The position numbers were made by a program, and so were the translations under genes. From assembly GCA_948891265.1 (NCBI GenBank), contig CAQUBD010000004.1:32492-96491 (forward strand): DNA of 64,000 bases. Direction: 5' to 3'. Under the pieces are notes generated by a model. It was not told the origin of the DNA and ran no database searches. It saw only the letters and a list, made by a program, of their open reading frames with translations. Shown here in pieces: positions 42,131 to 51,209 of this stretch. The stretch comes from an uncultured Clostridia bacterium (lineage in GTDB: Bacteria; Bacillota; Clostridia; TANB77; CAG-508). Within the stretch, counting starts at the first letter, position 1. The number at the start of each line of letters is the position of its first letter.

Positions 42131-42493
42131 TTAGAAATATATTAATTCTTTAAAAATCAATTCTTCTACTGAATTTTTATAATTATTCATAAGCGCTGTC
42201 CATTCTAATGGACTAGTGTTTTTCAAGCTTTCATCAATAGGACTTTTTTCTAGCATTTGTTTCATAAGTATTTCAAATTTTTCTTTAGCTTGTTTGTCTG
42301 TTTCAACAATATGTTTTCTTAAAGTTTTATTCATGAACATTATTATATATTCAGCTTTCTTGTGATTTTTTAAATACTCCCATATTAAATAACCATACTT
42401 TCCAATAATATAATCATTTTCATAATCTTCCTTTTCCAAATATAAGTCAGGAACGAAAAAATCTCCCTCTTTGTGATAAGTTATCTCTACCAT
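42131..42493 (-). CDS. tnpV: TnpV family transposon protein
   Basis: 120 residues. EITYHKEGDFFVPDLYLEKED and IGKYGYLIWEYLKNHKKAEYIIMFMNKTLRKHI match the TnpV proteins of Tn4451-type elements, with a C-terminal variation (EELIFKELIYF). Function unknown. It marks the region between 36.3 and 42.5 kb as one element. Confidence 0.8.
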   Translation of the reverse strand: MVEITYHKEGDFFVPDLYLEKEDYENDYIIGKYGYLIWEYLKNHKKAEYIIMFMNKTLRKHIVETDKQAKEKFEILMKQMLEKSPIDESLKNTSPLEWTALMNNYKNSVEELIFKELIYF

Positions 42494-42679
42494 AACAAAA
42501 ACCTCCTAAAATTTAATTTCACTACTTTTAGAACTATAATTTTATATCTTTTTAGCTGTCTATATATACAAACTTTTATAAGTGTACTTAATTTAATCTT
42601 ACTGGGTTAGGACTTATGCCAAGATCAAAGTCCTGTGCTACGAAGAAAGTGCAAACAAAATATTTCAACATATTATTTT

Positions 42680-43327
42680 CTATTTTACCTTAAAACTATA
42701 AATAAGCCATTCTTTATTAGATGTGATGTCTTTATAAACCACACTATCTTGAATAAAAAAGCCTTGATTTTGCATAAATAATTCTAAATCTTCTTTTTTC
42801 CACTTTCTTCTATACCTTACTACATTGTTATTATAATCTTCCTTTTCAAAAAAACCTGTTTCAGTAATTGAATTGTTGGTAGTATCTAGAATAAAGTATC
42901 CATCATCTTTTAACCACAATTTTATTTTATCCAATAATTTTATTAAGTCATTTTCTGGAAAATTATGAATAACTGCCATTGCTAAGATAAAATCAAATTG
43001 TTTAGGCATAAAATTACTTTCAAGGATATTATCATTAATGATTACAGAATTACTAGAGTTTTCACAAGCTAAAGACGCCATGTTTTCAGATAATTCAACT
43101 GCTGTCGTTCTAAATCCTGTTTCTTCAAATATTTTTAAAAGAGTACCAACTCCTGGACCAATTTCTAACATCTTTGAAATATTAGTGTGTTTTTTATTTA
43201 AAACAAATTCTTGTAGTATTTCATAAAACTTAATAGCACCAATATTATCCTTGTATTTAGTTTTATATTCTTCAGCAACTATATTATAAGATGCTTTGTT
43301 AATTTTAATATAATCTTTTTCATCCAT
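42680..43327 (-). CDS. Class I SAM-dependent methyltransferase
   Basis: 215 residues; motif I MLEIGPGVGTLLKIFEETG near residue 57, motif II VELSENMASLA, motif IV FDFILAMAVIHNFPE. Substrate unknown. Its ATG follows the stop of the flavoprotein gene directly, so the two form an operon. Confidence 0.85.
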   Translation of the reverse strand: MDEKDYIKINKASYNIVAEEYKTKYKDNIGAIKFYEILQEFVLNKKHTNISKMLEIGPGVGTLLKIFEETGFRTTAVELSENMASLACENSSNSVIINDNILESNFMPKQFDFILAMAVIHNFPENDLIKLLDKIKLWLKDDGYFILDTTNNSITETGFFEKEDYNNNVVRYRRKWKKEDLELFMQNQGFFIQDSVVYKDITSNKEWLIYSFKVK

Positions 43328-44689
43328 TTAATATTCCCCCATTTTCTTTAATATATCATCACTTATTATTTTACCCGATATCATTGCTTGAATTAATCCT
43401 CTGAAAAATCCACAAGCATCACCACCAATATATAATCCATCAATATTTGTTTCAAATGCCTTTGAAAGTTTATATTTATCACCACCTAATTCAAAGGATG
43501 GTGCATAAACTATATTATCTTTATCAGCAAATCCTGGTAAGACTTTATCTATATCAATAATCATTTCTTTTATATATTTTAATGTTTCTTCTGGTAAATA
43601 TTTATTTGCATTATCTATGACATAATCTTTCATAGTACAATAGGTTTCGTTAAATTTACAATTATCAGTGTTGCTAAGAAATGAACCCATATTTTGAGCA
43701 ATCGGTTTGCCATCTTTATTTCCTTTTAAAATTATATCTTTGAATTTATTTATTTCCGTTATATTTTTTTTTCTATGATGAATAGCAATATTTATACTTT
43801 GTGTGTTGTTCATTTCAAGTCCTAATATACAACCATCTAAAGATGACATTTTACCATTCTCTGTATCAAATACGCATTTTCTGACTATACCTTTATAGTT
43901 CTGACAAAAAGACCTTATCTCATTAAAATCATCTATTTTTCTTTTTAGCTTGATATCGTTGAAAATATTGTCAACACGATTAAATATATTATAAGGCATT
44001 TCTATTCTTATTCCTAGTTCTCCAATAAAGTTATTACTTTCATATTCTATTCCTAATTTAGATGATAATTTATTTAAGAATAATCCTCCATATCTTCCAG
44101 TTGCTAATACTACTTTTTTTGCGTTAATTATTTTGTTTGTTGAATAAATTATAAATTCTTTATCTCTATCAATATTATAAACAGTTTCATTATATAAGAA
44201 ATCAACCTTTGCTTTTACCAAATCTTTTAGAATGTTAGACCCTATCAACTGCATAATGTCTTTATCTACTTTTTGAGCATTATAATATTTCACTTCTATA
44301 TTCTGGCTGTTGAAATCTTTTATTATGTTATTCTTAATATTTTCAGCTATTTGTTTTCTTACTGGCTTTCCATATTTAATTAGCAAATCTTCTATGTATT
44401 CGTAATTCGAGATTACCTCTTTTTTAGAATTAAAGTTAAGTAAACCAGAACCAGCTGGATAAAAACATGCTTTTGTTCCATCTAAAAATTGGCAACCACC
44501 ATATCCTGTAATTATATTGCATGGATTACACTTTTCATAGCACTTCTTACTTGCATCTAGTAGACACGTTCTTTTTTCAAATTCTCTGCCTGCTTCTATA
44601 ATGCATACTTTATATTTTTTACTTAATTGTAGTGCCAGAGTTAGGCCACATGGTCCAGCACCAATAATACAAATATCATAAACTTGCAT
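43328..44689 (-). CDS. FAD-dependent oxidoreductase
   Basis: 453 residues. GAGPCGLTLALQLSKKYKVCIIEAG is the N-terminal Rossmann FAD motif; KVVLATGRYGGLFLNKL and the C-terminal GLYIGGDACGFFRGLIQAMISGK complete the flavin site. A cysteine cluster near residues 43-57 (CLLDASKKCYEKCNPCNIITG) resembles that of COG2509-type dehydrogenases. Substrate unknown. Cargo of the mobile region, zero spacing to the methyltransferase. Confidence 0.85.
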   Translation of the reverse strand: MQVYDICIIGAGPCGLTLALQLSKKYKVCIIEAGREFEKRTCLLDASKKCYEKCNPCNIITGYGGCQFLDGTKACFYPAGSGLLNFNSKKEVISNYEYIEDLLIKYGKPVRKQIAENIKNNIIKDFNSQNIEVKYYNAQKVDKDIMQLIGSNILKDLVKAKVDFLYNETVYNIDRDKEFIIYSTNKIINAKKVVLATGRYGGLFLNKLSSKLGIEYESNNFIGELGIRIEMPYNIFNRVDNIFNDIKLKRKIDDFNEIRSFCQNYKGIVRKCVFDTENGKMSSLDGCILGLEMNNTQSINIAIHHRKKNITEINKFKDIILKGNKDGKPIAQNMGSFLSNTDNCKFNETYCTMKDYVIDNANKYLPEETLKYIKEMIIDIDKVLPGFADKDNIVYAPSFELGGDKYKLSKAFETNIDGLYIGGDACGFFRGLIQAMISGKIISDDILKKMGEY

Positions 44690-44925
44690 AAAACACCTAC
44701 CTAAAATTTGATTAAATAAATTATACTACATACCATAAAGAAAAACTATAGTTTTAAAAGAAGTTGTAGATAACTACGACGTCTGCTCCAAATTATATTA
44801 AAATATTAAAATTCATTAAAAGTTATAAATAGTTAAAAAGCTTTAAAATACTACATTTTAGGCTTTTATTTTTTTGTGCTTTTTTATAAAAATTTATAGA
44901 ACTGCTTTAAAAGTTGATAAAACTA

Positions 44926-44996
44926 CGTTGAAATTACATTGAAAAGCTGAAAATAAATACATTGAAATGAAAATTACATTGAAAAGTTTAAGTGTG
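44926..44996. repeat. Iteron-like ACATTGAAA repeats, left cluster
   Basis: ACGTTGAAATTACATTGAAAA, ATACATTGAAATG and AAAATTACATTGAAAAG lie within 70 bases. The same 18-base word TTGAAATTACATTGAAAA occurs at 51908-51925 at the far side of the next element. The rest of 44690-45299 is AT-rich with no gene that I can support. Confidence 0.6.
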
Positions 44997-45142
44997 TTCT
45001 CTAAAAGGTACTAATTTACTTTATAGTAGTACAGTAATATATTGTCAATGAAGAAAATTTATAAAATGACTTAGCTTCGTAGTTTTGCTTCTTTATGCAA
45101 TTTTCGTAATTGATAATATGATAATATTTTATAATGGTGATG

Positions 45143-45192
45143 GGTGTCTAACATAAAAAGTGTTAGACACCTTAACTGATAAAAAATATATT
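45143..45192 (+). repeat. 50-bp direct repeat, left copy
   Basis: Palindrome GGTGTCTAACA...TGTTAGACACC followed by TTAACTGATAAAAAATATATT. Confidence 0.85.
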
Positions 45193-45299
45193 AAAAATAT
45201 CTTGTATTTATTATAAATTTTGTATATAATTTTTAAAATACACAAGTTAAAGCTTTTTATTTGTAATTATATGAAATTAAAAGAAAAGGAATAAGATAA

Positions 45300-46814
45300 T
45301 TGAATATATATAATGAAATTCAAAATCCAATAAATAATGATGAAACACTAAAAAAGATAATAGAAATTTATGCAAAATGCGAAGGACAACACTCGGATTT
45401 TTATAAATCAATTATAGAATCTACTGATAAAGAACATATTGGACAATGGATCCCACAAGATGAAAATGTTTTATTTTCAATGTTATTTAATACATGGAAA
45501 GAAAATATTGTAAAACTAACACCTCAAAAGTTTCAAAAATTATATGGACATAAAGGAAATTTTAATGATAAAGATTTTAGAGAATTACAAAATTATTTAA
45601 GTAGCATTTCGGATATTTCTACAACGGAAGAATTTGAAACAATAATGCATCAAGAACATGGCAATGAATTATTAGATAAAGCAATTAAAAAATATACTTT
45701 TGAAGTTAAACAAGGTTCATTATTCGATAAGTGGCATTATATTGATTCCTCTAAATTAGCAGAACAACCTACATCTTCTGTAATTCACAGATTGTATATA
45801 AATACAGATCCTGTTCTTACAAGACCTTTATTAGGAGAAATGTTTGTAGAATTTCAAAACAGACAAATGGAATATTCTTTAAAATATAGTGAAAATGGTG
45901 GTAGAGATGATACTATTGTTATTTATGCAAATGATGAAAATTTACAAGATTATATAGAAATATTAAGAGAAAAGTATGAAAAAATTCAACAGATAAGAAA
46001 TAGCAAACCTGGATATAATGAAGTTTATAATATATATAATCCACCATTAATGACAGGAGTAATTGATGGATGGATTGGATATGGAACTGAACCAGAGGTA
46101 GATGAAAATGGAAATAATAGATCTTATAATAGGGTAAGAGAAGAACTAATTAAAGAAGCAATATCTAAATCGACTTATCAATGGTTATATGAAAATAGAG
46201 ATATGGAGATATCCTTTATACAAGGAAAAGTTAAAATTTCAGAACTTCTCTCAAAAATAATTGCTATGTCTTATGTAGATAAAGCAAAAAAAATATTACC
46301 AAATTCAAAATCTCAATATAAGTCAAAAACAGAAGTACTTGATAATGAAAACTTTAAAAATAATTTACTAGAAGGAATTAGGCATGATATTAATCAAGAA
46401 TTATTAGACATTAACGAAGGAACTAATCGTAACCAAAAGATTATAGATATTGATTTTGGAAATAATACAAATATAGAATTTGGAAGAGAAGATGTAAAAC
46501 ATGTTTTAAATAGATTATCAGTGCAAATATTAAATTGGGATTCTCAATTTTTAGATAGAGTTAGAAATAAAGTTAAAGAATTATCTCCAAAATATAACAT
46601 AGATGAAAAAAGTTTTTGTTTTGATACAAAAGTAGTAAATAGTTTAAAAGATTTAAAAAGCCGAGAATCAACTATAGATAGAAATAAAATAACATTAAGT
46701 GATTGTATAGACAAAATAAAAGGATTAGACCCTGAAAAATTATCAGATGCATATAGAATACTTGAAATGCTTGAATTAGGAGAAATTGATATTAATAAAA
46801 TGGAGGAAAAATAG
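45300..46814 (+). CDS. Hypothetical protein, possible HopA1-type fold
   Basis: 504 residues, TTG start after AAGGAATAAGATAA. The middle (HRLYINTDPVLTRPLLGEMF, then RDDTIVIYANDENLQDYIEIL and PPLMTGVIDGWIGYGTEPE) resembles a family of uncharacterised proteins of gut Firmicutes and, distantly, the HopA1 effector pattern; that link is weak. No signal peptide or membrane helix. It ends where the next gene begins. Function unknown. Confidence 0.65.
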   Translation: MNIYNEIQNPINNDETLKKIIEIYAKCEGQHSDFYKSIIESTDKEHIGQWIPQDENVLFSMLFNTWKENIVKLTPQKFQKLYGHKGNFNDKDFRELQNYLSSISDISTTEEFETIMHQEHGNELLDKAIKKYTFEVKQGSLFDKWHYIDSSKLAEQPTSSVIHRLYINTDPVLTRPLLGEMFVEFQNRQMEYSLKYSENGGRDDTIVIYANDENLQDYIEILREKYEKIQQIRNSKPGYNEVYNIYNPPLMTGVIDGWIGYGTEPEVDENGNNRSYNRVREELIKEAISKSTYQWLYENRDMEISFIQGKVKISELLSKIIAMSYVDKAKKILPNSKSQYKSKTEVLDNENFKNNLLEGIRHDINQELLDINEGTNRNQKIIDIDFGNNTNIEFGREDVKHVLNRLSVQILNWDSQFLDRVRNKVKELSPKYNIDEKSFCFDTKVVNSLKDLKSRESTIDRNKITLSDCIDKIKGLDPEKLSDAYRILEMLELGEIDINKMEEK

Positions 46815-46815
46815 A

Positions 46816-47235
46816 TTGTTTACTAAAGAAATAAATGCTAAATCTTTAGCAGAAGTATATTATATAATATCCAATCTTGAAGAAAAATACAAAAATAAAA
46901 TACCTGTTAATATAACAGATAATATAAAAAAATATATGGATAAAAATTATGAGTATATTAGTGAAAAAGAAATTCTACCTGAAACTAAAGCTCTGCTTGC
47001 TGTAATAATAGAAAAATATTTTGATAATATAAATTTTAATGAAAAACTTAAAGAATATACAAAATATTACTTCATAAAAACTAACGAAGTTAAAGAAAAG
47101 AAATATAATTCAGATAATATTTTTGTTTCAGGTAATAGTATTGAAAAGGAACATTCGTTAATAGAAATACCGAATAATAAATGGTACGAAAAAATATGGT
47201 CTTTCTTTAGGAATATTTTTAAAAGGTCAAAATAA
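46816..47235 (+). CDS. Hypothetical partner protein
   Basis: 139 residues from a TTG eight bases after GGAGG; the open frame reaches back to 46786 but that ATG lacks a site. Helical, charged, with an amphipathic C-terminal tail (WYEKIWSFFRNIFKRSK) that could touch membrane. It is translationally adjacent to the 504-aa gene (one base after its stop), so they likely act together. Confidence 0.55.
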   Translation: MFTKEINAKSLAEVYYIISNLEEKYKNKIPVNITDNIKKYMDKNYEYISEKEILPETKALLAVIIEKYFDNINFNEKLKEYTKYYFIKTNEVKEKKYNSDNIFVSGNSIEKEHSLIEIPNNKWYEKIWSFFRNIFKRSK

Positions 47236-47267
47236 ATACTATACAATAATTATGATTTTTATCTATT

Positions 47268-47300
47268 AAGGCAGTTAAGCTTTCTTATGCTTAACTGCTT
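47268..47300. terminator. Hairpin terminator
   Basis: AAGGCAGTTAAGC and GCTTAACTGCTT, 11-12 bp stem. Confidence 0.7.
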
Positions 47301-47321
47301 TGCAAAATTATATCATTCAAA

Positions 47322-47402
47322 AATTGTCAATAGTTTTCTCGGCATAAAGAAGCTAATCCAATGAAGCCTAGTCAATTTTATTCCAATTTCCTATTGACAA
47401 TT
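47322..47402. repeat. 12-bp inverted repeat beside the recombinase end
   Basis: AATTGTCAATAG at 47322-47333 and its complement at 47391-47402, just past the stop of the fusion gene; possible recombinase arm or att region. Confidence 0.5.
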
Positions 47403-47405
47403 ATT

Positions 47406-48728
47406 CTATAAATTCAGTAGTAATCTTTTTATTTCCTTTGTAATTAAGTCTTCTTTTTTATAGTATTTTCCTGGATTTTCTAATTGCCAGTTTTTAAAAT
47501 TCTGTAAAATGTGTCCATAAGTTTCTTCAATTTGTCTCGTATTAGTATGACCTACCCAAGAGGCAATAACCATAGGATCAGTTCCCATTTCGATTAATCT
47601 TGTAATTGCTGTATGTCTTGTCATGTGAAAATGACAACCTGTATCTAATTCTAATTTTATTTTTGCTTCTCTACAAATACGTTTAAAAATAGAGTTAATT
47701 CCAATATGGCTAATTACTTGTCCATCTTTTTGGCAAAAAAGATGATGATTTTTGTTATATTTGTTTTCTTTTGCAATTTTTATTTGATTTTCAAGAATAT
47801 GTGTTAAAATTGAAGAATCAAATAAGGCAAATGGAATATATCTAATATCTTTTTTACCTTTCAATCCTTTATATCTTCCTGTTTTTGTCTCATCTCCTAA
47901 AATGACATGACCATTTTTGTCTTTTGTTAATTTTTCAACAACTTCTTTTTTTAGATTATCTAAATTACTAATTTGTTGTTCTAATTTTTGCTTTTCTTCC
48001 TTTTTGAATTGTAAACTGTCTCTACCATAATTTTTTTTACTCTTTTTGTGTTCTTCTTTTTCTTCTGATGTCATATCTTCATATAATTCAAAATCTTTTA
48101 CATTCCAACCTAACTCTTGCATTTTAGTACTATAATTTCTATTAAGATGAGTAATATTTTTTAGTGAAAGAAATTTTTTAGCATTAAAAGTTTCAATTCC
48201 AGTTGTTTCATCAATTATAGTTGGCATACCTAAACAATGTAAATGAGGATTTATCTCATCAAAGTGTATGATAGCACCATCAAATTTAAAATTCGGATTG
48301 ATATATTGGCAAAAAATATCTTCAATTACTACTTTACTATCTTTTAAGAATTTTACTTGTTCATCATAAGTTAATTGTTTCATTGAATCATAAGAAGGTT
48401 TTACAACTAAAGCTATTGTATCAACAGTATCTTTTCGCAATTTTTTCTTATTTTTACTAACTAATTGCTCATTGATTTTTTCTTTTGTTTTTTCTATTAA
48501 TTCCAAATATTCTTCTGTAGATTCTATATTAGTTAAATAAATATTCTTATTACTTTCATCTTTGTTTATGTCTGGATCATTTCCAAACCTTTCAAATGCT
48601 TCTAATGCTATTTTTTTAGTAACAGCTGTTTTTGACTTTTTATTTGTTTTTGCATTGATGGTTTGCGAAGGGTTACTACTGCATTTTAGAAATGGCAATC
48701 CAACATATATTTCATTTTTGCTTACCAT
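47406..48728 (-). CDS. Relaxase-tyrosine recombinase fusion protein
   Basis: 440 residues in one open frame. Residues 1-235 are MobV/Pre-like: GAIIHFDEINPHLHCLGMP is the histidine triad, followed by FNAKKFLSLKNITHLNRNYSTKMQELGW. A coiled coil (EEKQKLEQQISNLDNLKKEVVEKL) leads into the second half of a tyrosine recombinase catalytic domain: KTGRYKGLKGKKDIRYIPF (beta hairpin), HFHMTRHTAITRL (HxxR), WVGHTNTRQIEETYGHI (GH and the nucleophile Tyr near 402). The core-binding domain and first catalytic Arg are absent. AGGAGTGAAAAT precedes the ATG. It may be a deletion scar joining mob and int, or a working hybrid. Confidence 0.85.
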   Translation of the reverse strand: MVSKNEIYVGLPFLKCSSNPSQTINAKTNKKSKTAVTKKIALEAFERFGNDPDINKDESNKNIYLTNIESTEEYLELIEKTKEKINEQLVSKNKKKLRKDTVDTIALVVKPSYDSMKQLTYDEQVKFLKDSKVVIEDIFCQYINPNFKFDGAIIHFDEINPHLHCLGMPTIIDETTGIETFNAKKFLSLKNITHLNRNYSTKMQELGWNVKDFELYEDMTSEEKEEHKKSKKNYGRDSLQFKKEEKQKLEQQISNLDNLKKEVVEKLTKDKNGHVILGDETKTGRYKGLKGKKDIRYIPFALFDSSILTHILENQIKIAKENKYNKNHHLFCQKDGQVISHIGINSIFKRICREAKIKLELDTGCHFHMTRHTAITRLIEMGTDPMVIASWVGHTNTRQIEETYGHILQNFKNWQLENPGKYYKKEDLITKEIKRLLLNL

Positions 48729-48767
48729 ATTTTCACTCCTGTATCACAAATTTTTCTAGCTTTATTT

Positions 48768-48930
48768 ATAAAGTATGTGTCCTCGTACCTTTTAATAAAG
48801 GTACAGGACTAAGAGGGATACCCTCTTAACTCCCACTTGAAAAAAATAATTTCGAGTATAACTCTCATTATTATTTTTCAAGCTCATATAACAAAATATT
48901 AATTTTGTTATATTCGTATCCTAAAAATCA
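48768..48930. other. Cluster of hairpins upstream of the fusion gene, candidate oriT
   Basis: Successive stems: GTCCTCGTACCTTT/AAAGGTACAGGAC, AAGAGGG/CCCTCTT, CTTGAAAAA/TTTTTCAAG (loose), ATAACAAAAT/ATTTTGTTAT, CCTAAAA/TTTTAGG. Placement just ahead of a relaxase gene is what an oriT would show. Confidence 0.5.
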
Positions 48931-48931
48931 T

Positions 48932-49930
48932 TTAATGACTTTTAGGACTTGTGCTATTCTCATCAGTAATATCATCATCTAATAGCTCTATTCTAATTAG
49001 ATTTTTTCCATTTGAACGTCTTTTCTTAAAAGTGATATGACATTGCTCTAATAATTTTTTATTATTTTCTAGCTTTTTATATAAACAATTTGGTGTAGTA
49101 TATTTTAAATTAAATGCAACACATAAATTTGAAGAAGTATCTTCTACATATTTTTTCTCTAGTTTTGCTAACATTTTTGTTATAGTAATAATGTCTAAAT
49201 CATTTGTACTTTCTAATATTTCCTCTACATTCAAATCAAAAAAGCCATTTTCTAGTTTTTTTAGATTGATTTCTTGATTTACAAAATATCTACTTTCAAC
49301 TTTTAATATATAATTATCATTTTTTTCTTGTTCAAGAGTTATATTAGCACTTGTTACAGCTCTTAATCCTGTTGATCCCATAATTCTTTTAAAACTGTCA
49401 TTTTCGTTTTTGTTCAGATGAATAACAAGAATAAAAGTAGTATTGAACTCATCTGATATTTGTTTGTAAATGTCTCCTAGATTATAAGTGTCATTATAGG
49501 CATTTATATTAAATTTTTGATTGCCATATACAACTTCTTGAAATGTATCAACAATTGCTAAAATTCTTTCATTTTTCCTTCTTTTAATTGTTGCTAAAGT
49601 ATATTTGATGTCATCAATACTCATAGGACATTGATAACAATACAAACTATTACCAAAGTTTGTTCCTAAATTTAAAAGTCTATCTTTAAGAAGTTCTATT
49701 GAATTTTCAGTAGAAAAATATATTACTTTTGTTTTTTCTACATTTCTTCCTAAAAAGGCGTTTTCAACAGAAATACTATAAGTAAGTTGCTGTAATAAAA
49801 ATGTTTTTCCGACTTTAGGTTCTCCTGCTAAAATAGTAATTCCATCTGCTGGCAAGAAATTTTCTACTAATAATTTGGGCTTTTTAATTGATTTTTTATT
49901 TATAATTTTATTTATTGACTCTGTTTTCAA
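48932..49930 (-). CDS. RepA/AAA_25-type ATPase
   Basis: 332 residues, TTG start after GGGAGGATAAAAAG. Walker A ILAGEPKVGKTFLLQQL near residue 33, Walker B ILAIVDTFQEVV near 122, and FILVIHLNKNEN matching the RecA-like hexameric helicase core of RepA/DnaB relatives. In small integrative elements such proteins support replication of the excised form. Upstream is the excisionase-like gene. Confidence 0.8.
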   Translation of the reverse strand: MKTESINKIINKKSIKKPKLLVENFLPADGITILAGEPKVGKTFLLQQLTYSISVENAFLGRNVEKTKVIYFSTENSIELLKDRLLNLGTNFGNSLYCYQCPMSIDDIKYTLATIKRRKNERILAIVDTFQEVVYGNQKFNINAYNDTYNLGDIYKQISDEFNTTFILVIHLNKNENDSFKRIMGSTGLRAVTSANITLEQEKNDNYILKVESRYFVNQEINLKKLENGFFDLNVEEILESTNDLDIITITKMLAKLEKKYVEDTSSNLCVAFNLKYTTPNCLYKKLENNKKLLEQCHITFKKRRSNGKNLIRIELLDDDITDENSTSPKSH

Positions 49931-50076
49931 CTTTTTATCCTCCCACTTGTATTTTTTATAAGGTATACACCTATTTTACATACACTTGCTTACACTTTTT
50001 GGCTTAAAAACAGAAAAATTAAACTATATGAATATAGATGAAAGTGTAAGCAATTTTTAAATAGTGTAAGTAAAAT

Positions 50077-50388
50077 TTATATTACTTCCTGATTTTGATT
50101 TGCTTCATTATAAAGGTTTATCTTTCTTAGTTCTTTGTAAATCATAACTAATAGAACATTTTTATCATTATTCTTAAATTTAATTCCTTGAAGATATAAT
50201 CTAACAGCTTCTTTATCTGCTTTTCCTGTATTTCCAATTATGCTTTTATTAATAGAAGGAAAATCTGGACTATCAAATAATTTTCTACAACTTTGGATTC
50301 CAATTCCAGTAATATTACTTAAATCTTCAGGGGATATAATATCAGGTGCTTCTTGCCAAGACATTCTACTTTCTTTTTTAATTCTCAT
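50077..50388 (-). CDS. Excisionase-like winged-helix protein
   Basis: 103 residues from ATG 50388 (AAGGAAGTGG upstream). SPEDLSNITGIGIQSCRKLFDSPDFPSINKS looks like a MerR/Xis winged helix in element proteins that direct excision or regulate rep. First gene of the minus-strand element operon, facing the XRE repressor across an operator region. Confidence 0.65.
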   Translation of the reverse strand: MRIKKESRMSWQEAPDIISPEDLSNITGIGIQSCRKLFDSPDFPSINKSIIGNTGKADKEAVRLYLQGIKFKNNDKNVLLVMIYKELRKINLYNEANQNQEVI

Positions 50389-50412
50389 ATTAAATCCACT
50401 TCCTTTGTTTAG

Positions 50413-50570
50413 TTTTTTGAACAAAACAAGTTAAAAAAATAATCTTTATATAGGTACAAAGAGTTTATTGTTGTTTAAATATTTTTATACTTGTTTACTT
50501 TTTTGAACAAAATCATTATATATTCTATTTTTATAAAAGTCAATACTTTTTGTTCAATTTTTTGAAAAAA
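50413..50570. promoter_or_regulatory. Operator region between xis-like and XRE genes
   Basis: TTTTTTGAACAAAA at 50413-50426 and again at 50499-50512; TTTTTGTTCAA inverted at 50547-50557 followed by TTTTTTGAAAAAA. Three copies of a TTGTTCAA-type half site between divergent genes suggest binding by the XRE protein. Confidence 0.6.
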
Positions 50571-50575
50571 CTTTA

Positions 50576-50604
50576 TTGACTTTCAAAAAAAGTTAGTTTA
50601 TACT
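50576..50604 (+). promoter_or_regulatory. Promoter of the XRE gene
   Basis: TTGACT, 17 bases, TATACT; adjacent to the operator copies. Confidence 0.65.
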
Positions 50605-50623
50605 ATATTTATGGAGGAAGAAG

Positions 50624-51145
50624 ATGTTTAATAAAGAGGAATTTTCAAAAATATTATTAAATATACAAGCTAATTACAATAATCAAGAAGATTTTGCTAA
50701 ATATTCTGGTATAGGAAGAACTTCTATTTCACAATATATAAATTGTAAAATAGAAATACCTCCAAAACCACATTTATTAGAAAAAATTGCACAATCTTCT
50801 AAAGGTCTAACAAATTATAACGAATTATTATGGCTATGTGGATATAAGCAAATGATAGATGAATATTCTCTGTTAGTTAATGGAGATTTAAGATATTTGG
50901 ATAAATTATTTGAAGGTAAAGAACTTAATAATGATGAGAAGATACAAGAATTAAATAAATTGAAAGATGGTCTTGTAAATTACTTAAATTCTTGCAATAA
51001 CCAAATCGAAGAATTAAAAGCGAGGGATAAATTTTTAGTTCAAGATAGTATTGCAACATTAAATGTAGAAATAAAAATGACTAATGAAAAGATAAATGGA
51101 TTGCAAAAAATGATAGATCAATTAGAAAAAAAATCGAAAAATTAA
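50624..51145 (+). CDS. XRE-type transcriptional repressor
   Basis: 173 residues. N-terminal helix-turn-helix (NQEDFAKYSGIGRTSISQYINCKIEIPPKPHLLEKIAQ), a linker, and a C-terminal coiled coil (residues 105-170, EIKMTNEKINGLQKMIDQLEKK) for dimerisation. Divergent from the xis-like/rep genes, so probably the element's repressor. TGGAGGAAGAAG precedes the ATG. Confidence 0.85.
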   Translation: MFNKEEFSKILLNIQANYNNQEDFAKYSGIGRTSISQYINCKIEIPPKPHLLEKIAQSSKGLTNYNELLWLCGYKQMIDEYSLLVNGDLRYLDKLFEGKELNNDEKIQELNKLKDGLVNYLNSCNNQIEELKARDKFLVQDSIATLNVEIKMTNEKINGLQKMIDQLEKKSKN

Positions 51146-51209
51146 TTTACATTACATATAGTATATGTATAAAAAATAGGATAATAATAAAAGAAAGGAA
51201 TTTTGAAAT

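Noticed and set aside
44770..44800. GCTCCA/ACGACGT words near 44780 as the second attachment site for an element in tRNA-Gly
   Set aside because: The words are short and in swapped order compared with the tRNA end; not a real direct repeat.
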